From: Methanomassiliicoccales archaeon
GTDB taxonomy: Archaea > Thermoplasmatota > Thermoplasmata > Methanomassiliicoccales > UBA472
Length of the DNA stretch: 48,777 nucleotides
Direction of reading: 5' to 3'
Assembly: GCA_028682895.1 (NCBI GenBank)
Contig: JAJRAK010000057.1
Span: forward strand, 1 to 48,777
The notes under the pieces: generated by a model
Database searches by the model: none
Seen by the model: the letters and a program-made list of their open reading frames with translations, nothing else
Told to the model about the DNA's origin: nothing
In this document: positions 23,284 to 31,806 of the stretch, piece after piece
Numbering within the stretch: position 1 is the first letter of the stretch
Layout of the letters: each line of letters begins with the position of its first letter
Program-made: the position numbers and the translations under genes

Positions 23284-24237
23284 TTGGGCAAGGACATGCG
23301 CTCGTTCTTCGTCATGCCCGGTTCGGCCCTGAAGGACCTGCGGGACGAGCTCCAGCTCCTGAACGGCACCGATTCCTCCAAGACGATGGAAAGATACGGG
23401 TTCCGAGCTGGTGTGGGCCTGGTGCGAACGCTCGGACTGGAATGCGATGAGATAGGTGAGGCCGGGGCCATCATCGAGCAGGTATGGATGGAGACCGGCC
23501 TGAGCCGCATGCAGATCGAGATCATCAACGAGACCGAGATAGTCATCACGTTCAAGGAATCGGTGGAGGCCGAGAACGGCGACCATTGCGATTTTACCAG
23601 AGGATACCTGGCCGGCATCGTGTCATCCCTGATGAGGCGCCGCTATGATTCGTACGAGGCGTCATGCATGGCCGATGGCGCGGGAAAGTGCGTCCACGTC
23701 CTCACCCCATCGCCGACCTTCCAGGTGGACAAGAGGTCGACCCATGATGTGGAAGATGACGGCATCAGAACTTACGTCCTCGAGCCTGGGACCTCGTACC
23801 TGATAGAATCGGACACGGTGGACCCCGCCTACATGATGTATAAGGACCAGTTGAAGGAAGGAAGCAAGGGGATGGTCCTGGCCAGAGAGTACCCGGAGAG
23901 GGTGCAGAAGAACTATGATATCGACGAGGGGATCATCCTTTGGCTTTCCTACGAACGGGGAAAGCGTTATGCCCGTGAACCTACCGACATCCCGATGATC
24001 TACAGCGAGATCAAGAACTTCGTCGAGTCCAACAAGAAGGCGGTCATTCTCCTTTCGGGACTGGAGTATCTTATCAGTCAGAACACCTTCATCAAGGTGC
24101 TCAAACTGCTGCAGCTCCTGAACGACACCGTTTCCATGACCAGCTCGGTCCTCATCATCCCGGTCGTGCCCGAGGCGCTCAACCCCCAGGACGTCAAGAT
24201 GCTGGAAAGGGAGCTGCGGGTGCTCGAAGTCGATTAA
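23284..24237 (+). CDS. V4R domain plus DUF835 signalling protein
   Basis: A 317-residue protein. Residues about 1-145 are a V4R (4-vinyl-reductase-like) domain ending with GAGKCVHVL; this domain binds small hydrocarbons or ligands in regulators. Residues about 160-315 are DUF835 (YLIESDTVDPAYMMYKDQL, SKGMVLAREYPE, ILWLSYERG, LLSGLEYLI), found in archaeal sensory proteins. Start: TTG 23284, one base after the GTPase stop, with GGAGGGATGA upstream. The tight coupling suggests it controls, or is controlled by, the GTPase. Ligand unknown. Confidence 0.8.
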   Translation: MGKDMRSFFVMPGSALKDLRDELQLLNGTDSSKTMERYGFRAGVGLVRTLGLECDEIGEAGAIIEQVWMETGLSRMQIEIINETEIVITFKESVEAENGDHCDFTRGYLAGIVSSLMRRRYDSYEASCMADGAGKCVHVLTPSPTFQVDKRSTHDVEDDGIRTYVLEPGTSYLIESDTVDPAYMMYKDQLKEGSKGMVLAREYPERVQKNYDIDEGIILWLSYERGKRYAREPTDIPMIYSEIKNFVESNKKAVILLSGLEYLISQNTFIKVLKLLQLLNDTVSMTSSVLIIPVVPEALNPQDVKMLERELRVLEVD

Positions 24238-24246
24238 ATAGGTAAA

Positions 24247-24255
24247 CCTTAAATC
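24247..24255 (+). promoter_or_regulatory. TATA-like box of the arginine decarboxylase gene
   Basis: CCTTAAATC lies about 28 bases before ATG 24280, which predicts a nearly leaderless transcript. Confidence 0.4.
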
Positions 24256-24279
24256 ACAAGCTCAAATTACATCACTTTT

Positions 24280-24750
24280 ATGAATCTCGTCCCGAAGAAG
24301 TTCTTCGTCACTCAGGGATCGGCCGTCAGCAAGGTATCGGACCTCAACGCCTTCGATGAGGCGCTAATGAAAGCCCACATCGGGGAGCAGAACCTTGTAT
24401 CTGTCTCGTCGGTACTGCCGATGGGGGCCAAGAAGGTCGCGGTGCGCGAGATGCCCATGGGTGCCATCACGTTCTGCGTGCTTGCCCAGATGAGAGGCGG
24501 AGAGGGGGAGATGATCTCCGCCGGCATCGCCTACGCTTTCCGAAAGGACGGCAAGGGCGGCTATGTCGCCGAAGGCCACATGCACGGGACCAAGAAGGCG
24601 CTGAAGGAAGTGCTGGAGTGGAAGATGAACGAGATGGAGGCCTTGCGCGGCGTCGAGCTGGAGAAGATCAGCTACGCCATCGAGGAGCTCTCCATCCCGA
24701 TGGACCATTACGGAACCTGCCTGGGCGCGCTGGTCTTCGTAGAGTACTGA
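24280..24750 (+). CDS. pdaD: Pyruvoyl-dependent arginine decarboxylase
   Basis: Converts arginine to agmatine for polyamine synthesis, and in archaea also for tRNA-Ile2 agmatidine. The 156-residue proenzyme cleaves itself to form the pyruvoyl cofactor; the cleavage site is the Ser43-Ser44 pair in SVSSVLP, and PKKFFVTQGSAVS and FCVLAQMRGGEGE are also typical. The final part includes YGTCLGALVFVEY. It overlaps the next gene by one base. Confidence 0.92.
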   Translation: MNLVPKKFFVTQGSAVSKVSDLNAFDEALMKAHIGEQNLVSVSSVLPMGAKKVAVREMPMGAITFCVLAQMRGGEGEMISAGIAYAFRKDGKGGYVAEGHMHGTKKALKEVLEWKMNEMEALRGVELEKISYAIEELSIPMDHYGTCLGALVFVEY

Positions 24751-25148
24751 TGTTCGGAGCGGTCGTCTGCCCCCGATGCCGCAAAGGCTTCGCAGTGGAC
24801 CTGGAGCATGATACGTCCTCCTGCCCACATTGCGGGCGCAAGGTGCAGACGCGTCGCATGAAGACATATTTTACTTCCGCGTCGGCGTCCCTGACCGCCA
24901 GGGCGGTCGGGGACCTGAACCGCAGGGAACGCGACCTCAGGACCTTTGATGGCGAGGTCATGACGGAGAAGGAACGGACCAGCCATTCACTGAAGGACGT
25001 GGGCTCGGTCCTTACCGAGCTGGGGGAGTTCACGCCCTCGGAACTGGCGGCGAGATTGGAGATGAAGGACGCTGATGAGCTGGTGTCCCGCCTCCTGCTG
25101 ACCGGTTCGATCTATGAATCGTCCTTGGGACGATTCCGCAAGACCTAG
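24750..25148 (+). CDS. Zinc-ribbon / winged-helix protein of unknown function
   Basis: A 132-residue protein starting MFGAVVCPRCRKGFAV. The N-terminal zinc ribbon has C7, C10, C25 and C28 (CPRC and CPHC). The middle (residues about 35-80) is charged and helical, and the C-terminal 50 residues (VLTELGEFTPSELAARLEMK, then LVSRLLLTGSIYES) look like a winged helix. The ATG overlaps the decarboxylase stop (TGATG), so the two are coupled. The 3' end overlaps the convergent transglutaminase gene by four bases. Likely nucleic-acid binding. Confidence 0.7.
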   Translation: MFGAVVCPRCRKGFAVDLEHDTSSCPHCGRKVQTRRMKTYFTSASASLTARAVGDLNRRERDLRTFDGEVMTEKERTSHSLKDVGSVLTELGEFTPSELAARLEMKDADELVSRLLLTGSIYESSLGRFRKT

Positions 25149-26221
25149 AGCTCTTCACGCGTGGCGACGATCGCGTCCAGGGTCACCATCTCCTCGCTCT
25201 CCTGATAGTCGGTCACGGTCCATCCCTCGGAATATTCCGGTTTCGGTTGCGCTGGATCGTAGTATATCGAGATGGTGCTATAGTAGGATTTAAGACTGCT
25301 GGCATTCCCGTTGTCGGTGTACTCGCAGAACAGGTTGGGCATCCAGACCAGGAAGTCCTCGTTCACGATGTCGATGGTCACGTATTCTCCGCCGTCCTCG
25401 GTGGGCATGTACATCTGTACCCATCCGTGCCCGCCCATGGTCCCCGAGTCAGGATCATATATGGCCCCTAACTGCAGCCATGCAGGCACTCCCGCTGCAC
25501 GCACCAAAGCGCAGAACAACATGGACTGGTCATCGCAATCGCCTACCCGATCATTGAGCGTGGTGGTGGAGTTCTTAGGCTCCCCAGACACGATGACGCT
25601 GGGGTAATCAACGTTCGATATCATCCAGTCGTAGATGGCGCGGGCGATGAGGTAGACGTTGGTCTCGTCACCGACTATCTGCTCGCTCAAACTGGTGATG
25701 GCCGGGTCGCTGACGATGATGTTCCATTCATCGCCCAGGTACGCGGTCCTTATCGCGTTGGGAATGTCAGTGAGCCCTAGGACATTGTTCTCGTCCAGGT
25801 CCCATTGGTATAATGTCTGGGTAACGTCTTGGGTGACGGTCACCGTCACTGTGCCGTAGAGGTCAGTGCCTGTCCAGACCATCGTATCGTACGTCCCGTT
25901 ATCCCATAGCTCATCGTAGCTGGGCGAGACCTGTGGAGCGGAGACGTCTTGCAATTTCACACTGCCAGCTGTCGTATCCTCAGCCACGGGGACATCTATG
26001 GTGTATTTCGTCACGTGGCCGCCGTTGGCGTCCAAAGTGACAGTACGGGTCACGGTCATCTGGACCTGCTCAGGATATTGCGGCGAAAATGGGTCGACGA
26101 ACAGATTCTTGAGCATGTCCTGTGTGGGCGGCAGCAAAAGCAGCAGCACAACGATGATTATTACGGCCAGGACGACCAACGTCTTTCCGATCCCTCGGCG
26201 CTCCTCTTCCACGTGTTCCAA
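25145..26221 (-). CDS. Membrane-anchored transglutaminase-like protein
   Basis: A 358-residue protein. Residues about 13-31 form an N-terminal transmembrane helix, so the rest lies outside the membrane. A beta-rich region (residues 50-140) is followed by a transglutaminase-like (cysteine protease fold) domain with the catalytic triad C229 in RVGDCDDQ, H265 in GGHGW and D284 in VTIDIV. Such archaeal proteins may act as peptidases or cross-linkers at the cell surface. It lies 15 bases after the PrsW-like gene on the same strand. Confidence 0.82.
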   Translation of the reverse strand: MEHVEEERRGIGKTLVVLAVIIIVVLLLLLPPTQDMLKNLFVDPFSPQYPEQVQMTVTRTVTLDANGGHVTKYTIDVPVAEDTTAGSVKLQDVSAPQVSPSYDELWDNGTYDTMVWTGTDLYGTVTVTVTQDVTQTLYQWDLDENNVLGLTDIPNAIRTAYLGDEWNIIVSDPAITSLSEQIVGDETNVYLIARAIYDWMISNVDYPSVIVSGEPKNSTTTLNDRVGDCDDQSMLFCALVRAAGVPAWLQLGAIYDPDSGTMGGHGWVQMYMPTEDGGEYVTIDIVNEDFLVWMPNLFCEYTDNGNASSLKSYYSTISIYYDPAQPKPEYSEGWTVTDYQESEEMVTLDAIVATREEL

Positions 26222-26236
26222 TTCATGGATGAATAA

Positions 26237-26932
26237 TTAAGCTTTCGCTCCTTTCATCCGTGCCAGAGCGTCCTTGATGATCGCGGGGAGCACATAGCGG
26301 TGCACCTGCAAGTAGTAATAGACGACCAGGAGCGAGGCCAAGATCACACCGACCCAGCTTATGTAGATGTTGTCCACGTTCAGCGGTACGGCCATGAGCA
26401 GATTGAAGCCTATGTGCACGAGAGCGGCCTGGGCGAAGTATCCCCATACCTCGCCTCGGGCTGCCCCTGTCCCGATCAAGGCGCCCATGGACGAATGCAG
26501 CAGCACCATCTGCAGGGCGAGTATGATCGTGGCAGCCCATTCTAGGGCTCCCATGCTGTCATACTGAGATATGGTGTAGAACACCGTACCGAAGGCCATG
26601 GTGCTGCCGATGCCCACTCCGAAAGCGTAGCCATAGAAGGCCGTGTCTAACTTCCGGTTGAAGCGTGGCATGTTGAGAACGACCAATTTGATCAGTTCCT
26701 CAAGAACGGCGAAGAGCAGGGCGAACAGCAGGTAGCCCAGATTAAAATATGATTGGACAACATAGGCGATGACACCGATCACCATGCCTATTGCCAGCAT
26801 GAGGAAGAGCTTGCGATCGTCAAAGAACGGGCGCTCGATCTTAGGGTACGTGTAGTCCCTCAGGGTATAGAACATGAGCGCCAAGGCCGGACCCACTCCT
26901 AAGGCCGCGGCCAACATCATCTGCCAATCCAT
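26237..26932 (-). CDS. PrsW-like intramembrane protein
   Basis: A 231-residue protein with about seven hydrophobic segments. It has EELIKLVVL, the E-E-x-x-K motif of the PrsW/CPBP-type membrane proteases, FYGYAFGVGIGS in the position of the second motif, and HSSMGALIG and LVHIGFNLL supplying histidines for the third and fourth. The Glu usually found in the second motif is not seen, so catalysis is uncertain. It is followed by the transglutaminase gene and probably shares its transcript. Confidence 0.65.
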   Translation of the reverse strand: MDWQMMLAAALGVGPALALMFYTLRDYTYPKIERPFFDDRKLFLMLAIGMVIGVIAYVVQSYFNLGYLLFALLFAVLEELIKLVVLNMPRFNRKLDTAFYGYAFGVGIGSTMAFGTVFYTISQYDSMGALEWAATIILALQMVLLHSSMGALIGTGAARGEVWGYFAQAALVHIGFNLLMAVPLNVDNIYISWVGVILASLLVVYYYLQVHRYVLPAIIKDALARMKGAKA

Positions 26933-26974
26933 GACGGTGCCTCTTTTTTGCTAGATGTGCCTGATTGTTCGACG

Positions 26975-28894
26975 CTATTTAACGCCTGCGTAGGCCGGCT
27001 TTCCCTCACCGGCGCTAACGAGCTTGTCATAGTAATGGGCGACGACACAGGCATCGGCGCACTTACCGCACTTCCTGCAGCGGTATTCGTCCACCCTCAG
27101 CTGCCCATCGGCCGTTATGGCACCGAACTTGCAGTTACGTTCGCAGATGCGGCAATTGGTGCAAAGCTGACCTCGGAGGAAGGCCTCGGCCCCGGCACGG
27201 AACAATACCTCGGCCCCGGCCTTGGTAGGCGCTATGGCGGATATATGCCCGCCCCCGAACATCTTGAGCGTGCCGTCCTTGGTCTTGACCATGGCCACTT
27301 CGAACTCCGGAGAGTACTTCAGATCACCAATGGTCTTGAGCGCCTCCGCCACCTGGGAAAAGTCCCGCTTGTGCGGCACCGTCAGCACGCCTTCCATGGA
27401 GAAACCTCCGGCCACGCAGGGACTGGCCCCCTTTGATATCCTCAGTTCCATGCTATCGCTCCTCATCTGCGGCACTTTCATATGAAGCTCTTCGGCCACC
27501 AACCTCATCTTCGGAGGCAGCGACTTCCAGCGCCAGAAACCGTACTTGACGAACTCCGGGGATACGCCGACCTGCTTTCCCCATTCGTTCAGGGAGCGCT
27601 CCCAGTTGGCATGCAGGTCGGGATGCATCTCCTTTGTCGCCTTCCATTCGCTCCCTAGACAGGATGCGCATAGATAGCAGCCGATGCGCTCCAGGTCGTT
27701 CTCGTAAAGCGGGTTGTATTCCAAGCCCTCGAGCCATATATATCCCCAGACCTCGGCCGCCATCCAGAACCGTATCGGGTTGAGCACTGTCTGGTTCGGT
27801 ACGAACGGGTTTCGTTCCACGAAGCCGATCTCCGAGCGGGCGAACGATTCCAGGGCGCGGTTGCCCTCCACGGTCACCGTCCCCTGACGATAGTTGTCCT
27901 CGATCAGAGTGGTGAGGGGGCCGAGCTTGCACACCTTGCAGCACCAGCGGAAGTCCTTGGCCGGCGGTCCGAAGGCCCCCACCTGCTCCCAGAAGGCGTT
28001 GCCAGCACTGGCCACCCTTAGCTTCTCGCTCCTTGACCGGGCGAACCTGTGCACGTACTCCACGGTCTCAGGGAACTCCAAACCGGTGTCGACGAACATC
28101 ATATCGAACTTCTTTATCGCCTTCTTCATGAGGCCGTACGTGACCAGCGAGTCCTTGCCCCCGGAGAAGGAGAGCGTCACCGGCAGTTTGGTGTTGTTTA
28201 TGTAAGAGCGCAGATCGCTCACGGCGCTCGATTCCAGGGAGCGCAGATGCTGCTTGTTCACGTTCACGAAGTCTTCCCAAGAGGCGGTAGCTAGTGTGAA
28301 ATGGACGTCGGCCTTGCCTACGTCCCGCATGTGGATGACCTTCTCCCCTTCTTTTACCCGGTCGGAATCGACGCGTGCCTCGCCGGCGGCGACGTTGTTG
28401 CCCATGACCACGACCACTGGGTCACCGGTCTTGAAGTCGCCGAGGACCTCGATGACGTCCTGACCGTCCAGCTTCTTTCCCTTCAGATGACCGGAGGGGC
28501 GGTGCGCCTTGACCACTCCCTTCCTGGCGGTCTTGGCCAGCAATGCTGCGCCCTCTGCCTTCAGTTCCAGCGAGAAATCGTTCTTGACCAGCTCGAAGCG
28601 CATTACGGCGATTATACGGCCGTCCAGCACTATCTCGTCCGTCCGGTCCTCCCCTGGGACCTTGTTGAGGAATATGTTCCTGGTACGCATTATCCCTGCG
28701 GCCCCGAAGTGCTTGAGGAAGAGATTGGCCACCGTGTCCACGCCCTTTCCGAAGCAGGGGCGTATATCGCCTGGAGCAGAGACCTCGAACTCCCTACCGG
28801 GGAGACCGCACCTGTCGCACTGTTCCCCCAATATCAGGGTGCCACATGTGTCGCACCATTGAAATCTGACTTTTCCGTGCTGGTATCGTTTCAT
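26975..28894 (-). CDS. PAPS-reductase-like multidomain protein with ferredoxin and zinc-ribbon domains
   Basis: A 639-residue fusion. N-terminal zinc ribbon (C14, C17, C26, C29), then a PUA-like region (about residues 85-195), then a phosphoadenosine-phosphosulfate reductase / N-type ATP pyrophosphatase domain with SGGKDS at 244-249. Near the C-terminus are two [4Fe-4S] motifs, CTNCRICERNC and CRKCGKCADAC. This architecture is known in methanogens, where it is thought to act in sulfur metabolism or RNA thiolation, but substrate is unproven. The PUA domain favours an RNA target. Confidence 0.85.
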   Translation of the reverse strand: MKRYQHGKVRFQWCDTCGTLILGEQCDRCGLPGREFEVSAPGDIRPCFGKGVDTVANLFLKHFGAAGIMRTRNIFLNKVPGEDRTDEIVLDGRIIAVMRFELVKNDFSLELKAEGAALLAKTARKGVVKAHRPSGHLKGKKLDGQDVIEVLGDFKTGDPVVVVMGNNVAAGEARVDSDRVKEGEKVIHMRDVGKADVHFTLATASWEDFVNVNKQHLRSLESSAVSDLRSYINNTKLPVTLSFSGGKDSLVTYGLMKKAIKKFDMMFVDTGLEFPETVEYVHRFARSRSEKLRVASAGNAFWEQVGAFGPPAKDFRWCCKVCKLGPLTTLIEDNYRQGTVTVEGNRALESFARSEIGFVERNPFVPNQTVLNPIRFWMAAEVWGYIWLEGLEYNPLYENDLERIGCYLCASCLGSEWKATKEMHPDLHANWERSLNEWGKQVGVSPEFVKYGFWRWKSLPPKMRLVAEELHMKVPQMRSDSMELRISKGASPCVAGGFSMEGVLTVPHKRDFSQVAEALKTIGDLKYSPEFEVAMVKTKDGTLKMFGGGHISAIAPTKAGAEVLFRAGAEAFLRGQLCTNCRICERNCKFGAITADGQLRVDEYRCRKCGKCADACVVAHYYDKLVSAGEGKPAYAGVK

Positions 28895-28989
28895 TTCCGG
28901 ATGCTATCTTTCGCTAACCTACTTCAACCTTACTGCCCGACGTGGGCTGATAAAATATATTAATGCGGGGATAGGTCGCATGCCCGTAA

Positions 28990-29613
28990 ATGTACGACGA
29001 GTATGGCAACCGGATAATCTCCTCGAACTACGGCCACATCCACTTCAGCCGTGCCGAGATAACGCAGATATTCATCAGCGTGGCCGTCCTTACCGCGTGC
29101 TTCACACTGGTGTTGTTGTACCAATTTGACCTGATGGTCGCCCTCGGTATCGCCGCGGTCGTATCCGTCACTGGATTCCTGTTGCACGAGCTGGCGCATA
29201 AGTTCGTCGCCCAACGTTACGGAGCATGGGCCGAGTTCCGGATGTACCCCGGAGGGCTCCTGTTCGCCCTCGTCCTGTCCTTCCTGGGCATTCTCTTCGC
29301 CGCCCCTGGAGCCGTTTACATCCAAGGGAGGATCAATAGAAAGCAGAACGGTCTCATATCCATAGCTGGACCGCTGACCAATATCGTCTTCGGTGCCATC
29401 TTCGTTGTGCTTTGGTTGGTGCTTTCGCTGCCAGAGGAACAGAGCGAAGCGATCAGATACATCGGTCTGCTGTCCTGCATGCTCGCCGGTTTCAATCTGA
29501 TACCGTTCGGACCTTTGGACGGCAAGAAGGTGCTGGATTGGAACCCTGTCGCTTGGGCAGTGGCGATAGGTGTGGCCGGGGCGTTTTTACTGGTGGCCTT
29601 CGAGATCATTTAG
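28990..29613 (+). CDS. Site-2-protease-type zinc metalloprotease (M50)
   Basis: A 207-residue membrane protease. The zinc site H66-E-L-A-H70 lies in a hydrophobic helix; the third ligand is the Asp in GPLDG near residue 174. It has about six hydrophobic segments with GPLTN and FNLIPFGPLDG, typical of the compact M50B family. Such proteases cut transmembrane regulators within the membrane. It converges on the GlcD-type gene, overlapping by eight bases. Confidence 0.88.
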   Translation: MYDEYGNRIISSNYGHIHFSRAEITQIFISVAVLTACFTLVLLYQFDLMVALGIAAVVSVTGFLLHELAHKFVAQRYGAWAEFRMYPGGLLFALVLSFLGILFAAPGAVYIQGRINRKQNGLISIAGPLTNIVFGAIFVVLWLVLSLPEEQSEAIRYIGLLSCMLAGFNLIPFGPLDGKKVLDWNPVAWAVAIGVAGAFLLVAFEII

Positions 29614-31048
29614 AGATGAGGTCCCGACATGGATAGCGCAGGTCACGTATTATCCCGCCCTCCCACTGCATCATCTTTCCCGGGTTCAGGATGTTCTTGG
29701 GGTCCATGGCCTGCTTCAACAGCAACATCGTCCCCCAGGCATCTGGCCGCTCCTTTTTCATGTAGGGCGCCTTGGACATGCCTACACCATGCTCCCCGGT
29801 GACCGTCCCCCCTAGCTGAATGACAGCATCGAATATCTGACCGACGGCCCTCTCCCCCCGCTTCCAGGAGTCCTCGGAACAGGGGTTGAGCAGCATCTTG
29901 GTGTGCAGGTTGCCATCGGCAGCGTGCCCGTACGTTCCGACTATGACATGGTTCTCGTCCGCTATACGATGGAAGGCAACGACCGCCTCTGGTATCCGTG
30001 ATATCGGCACGGCCATGTCGTCCGCCAGCGAGACGGATACCAGGTCATCGCCCAAGCGGCTCAATGCCGACATGACTGACTTGCGTGCATTGGTCCAGCG
30101 GGCCATCTGCTTGCTATCATCGGATATCTGGACCGTAGAGGCGCCGCTCTTTCGCGCCACGTCCTCCACGACCTTCAGTTCCTTGGCTACTATCTCCGGA
30201 TCACCGTCCACCTCGATCATACAGACCGCCTGGACCTCGGGCAGACCGGCCTTGACGGCCTTGTTGACCGCACGGATGCAGATGTCGTCCATCAATTCAG
30301 TGGCCGACGGTATGAGCGGTATGGAGATGAGGTTGGATACGCAGGAGCCGGCATCCTCCAGACGGTCGAACGCCGCCAGGACCATGGCTGCCTTCTTGGG
30401 CTTTGGCGCCACCTTGAGCGTGACCTCGGTGATTATGCCCAAGGTGCCCTCGCTCCCCACGAAGAACCTTTCCAGCTGATATCCTGAGGAGTTCTTGATG
30501 GTGTTCGTACCGACATGGATGACCGAGCCATCGGCCAGCACGACCTCGAGCCCGAGAACATAATCGCGAGTGGCCCCGTACTTCACGGCCCTCATCCCGG
30601 AAGCGTTCGTGGCGACCATCCCGCCTATGGTGCAGGCCTCCCCGCTGCCTGGAGAGGGCGGGAAGAAGAACTTGTGTGGGGCGAGCGCCTCATTGAGGCG
30701 ATCGTACACCACTCCCGCCTGGACCACGCAATACAGGTCGTTCAACCTGATTTCCTTTATCAGGTTCATGCGAGTGAGGTCCATGACCATGCCGCCCATG
30801 ATCGGGACGGCCGAACCGCATAGACCGGTGCCTCCTCCGCGCGGGACTATGGGGATCCCCTCCCGGCTGGCCAGTTTCACCAGGCGCGATACCTCTGATG
30901 TCGCCTTCGGTCGGACGACCATGTCCGGAGTATGGTGGTGGATAGATGAATCGAATCCATAGGTGTAAAGATCGGCCACGCTGGTGGAGCAGTTGTCCTC
31001 GCCGACGATGGAAGCGATCTCCTTGGTCAATTTCGCATCGATGATCAT
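29606..31048 (-). CDS. FAD-linked oxidase, GlcD / D-lactate dehydrogenase type
   Basis: A 480-residue flavoprotein of the VAO/PCMH family. The FAD-binding part has VPRGGGTGLCGSAVP (residues about 68-82), PPSPGSGEACTIGGMVATNASG and FFVGSEGTLGIITEVTLK; the C-terminal cap has GTYGHAADGNLH and VTGEHGVGMSK, metal and substrate sites. Members oxidise glycolate, D-lactate or other 2-hydroxy acids. No separate iron-sulfur subunit (GlcF) is adjacent. Substrate is unknown. Confidence 0.88.
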   Translation of the reverse strand: MIIDAKLTKEIASIVGEDNCSTSVADLYTYGFDSSIHHHTPDMVVRPKATSEVSRLVKLASREGIPIVPRGGGTGLCGSAVPIMGGMVMDLTRMNLIKEIRLNDLYCVVQAGVVYDRLNEALAPHKFFFPPSPGSGEACTIGGMVATNASGMRAVKYGATRDYVLGLEVVLADGSVIHVGTNTIKNSSGYQLERFFVGSEGTLGIITEVTLKVAPKPKKAAMVLAAFDRLEDAGSCVSNLISIPLIPSATELMDDICIRAVNKAVKAGLPEVQAVCMIEVDGDPEIVAKELKVVEDVARKSGASTVQISDDSKQMARWTNARKSVMSALSRLGDDLVSVSLADDMAVPISRIPEAVVAFHRIADENHVIVGTYGHAADGNLHTKMLLNPCSEDSWKRGERAVGQIFDAVIQLGGTVTGEHGVGMSKAPYMKKERPDAWGTMLLLKQAMDPKNILNPGKMMQWEGGIIRDLRYPCRDLISK

Positions 31049-31207
31049 GTCGTGGCGAGATACACAGCTGGTGATAGATAATCGTTGCTCGGCCCGTACA
31101 TGTCATAGCTGATAATAACAAAGGTATTGGCACGATCATCAACGGCTCACATAAGCTCGTGATCTGGGCGATAGAATAATCTACTCAACCGCCCAGATAT
31201 ACGTTAT

Positions 31208-31540
31208 ATGGAGCAGCCGACCGAACGCAGGGTGCGGAAAGTATCGGTGAATGAGTTCATCCCATTACTGGAGATGGTCGAGAGCGGCAAATGCGTGCTT
31301 ATAGACGTAAGGAGCCCTGATGAGTTCCGGAACGAGAAGGTCGAAGGGGCGAAGAACGTTCCTGTGGACACCATCAAGAACAGCATGGACGACATCGATC
31401 GGGATATTGCATTGCTGATCTATTGCAAGACCGGGAATCGTAGCCTCAGGGCGGTGGAACAACTCTTGCAGATGGGTTTCAAAGATGTGATGATGCTCGA
31501 TGGGGGCATCAATGCCTGGAAGGCGCATTGCCGCAAATGA
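31208..31540 (+). CDS. Rhodanese-domain sulfurtransferase
   Basis: A 110-residue single-domain rhodanese. It has VLIDVRSPDEF, the active-site loop C73-K-T-G-N-R, and MLDGGINAWKAH at the C-terminus. Transfers sulfur from thiosulfate or a protein persulfide. It is divergent from the GlcD-type gene; the start ATG has no strong Shine-Dalgarno and the AT-rich stretch before it suggests a leaderless transcript. Confidence 0.9.
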   Translation: MEQPTERRVRKVSVNEFIPLLEMVESGKCVLIDVRSPDEFRNEKVEGAKNVPVDTIKNSMDDIDRDIALLIYCKTGNRSLRAVEQLLQMGFKDVMMLDGGINAWKAHCRK

Positions 31541-31652
31541 GCCGTAAACGGCCTACCATCTTCCATTTTAATGAGCGTAAATGTGCAATCAGTTATTCGT
31601 TCCCTAATTAATATTTAATGATTGTGAAGATTCATAATTTTTTTAAAATGTT

Positions 31653-31730
31653 TATCCATCCAGCCTTTAAAATTGAAATGCTGGCTATTGCCCATTGTAT
31701 TAAAATGTGCACGGATGGTCTATCCATCCA
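31653..31730 (+). repeat. Repeated TATCCATCCA upstream of the corrinoid gene
   Basis: TATCCATCCA occurs at 31653-31662 and again at 31721-31730. The second copy is the right half of a perfect inverted repeat, GGATGG-TCTAT-CCATCC (31713-31729). Both lie upstream of the TATA box of the corrinoid gene, the usual place for activator or repressor sites. Confidence 0.5.
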
Positions 31731-31739
31731 TAACAATGG

Positions 31740-31747
31740 TTTATATT
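31740..31747 (+). promoter_or_regulatory. TATA box of the corrinoid protein gene
   Basis: TTTATATT lies 60-67 bases before ATG 31807. A start about 25 bases downstream leaves an RNA leader of about 35-40 bases that includes the TACCA/TGGTA hairpin and the GAGGTG ribosome-binding site. Confidence 0.5.
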
Positions 31748-31757
31748 CTCAACCGTG

Positions 31758-31794
31758 TCTCTGAATTTTTACCATATCACGTGGTATTGAGAGA
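31758..31794 (+). promoter_or_regulatory. Stem-loop in the leader of the corrinoid gene
   Basis: TACCA at 31770-31774 pairs with TGGTA at 31782-31786; outside it TCTCT at 31758-31762 can pair with AGAGA at 31790-31794. The outer arm overlaps the start of the ribosome-binding site (GAGGTG, about 31793-31798), so folding could limit translation. It could also be a DNA operator, as CACGTG-like symmetry is present. Confidence 0.4.
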
Positions 31795-31806
31795 GGTGTT
31801 TGAAAA

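Noticed and set aside
31741-31806. Cobalamin riboswitch before the corrinoid gene
   Set aside because: The predicted leader is only about 40 bases and lacks the conserved B12-box; only a simple hairpin is present.
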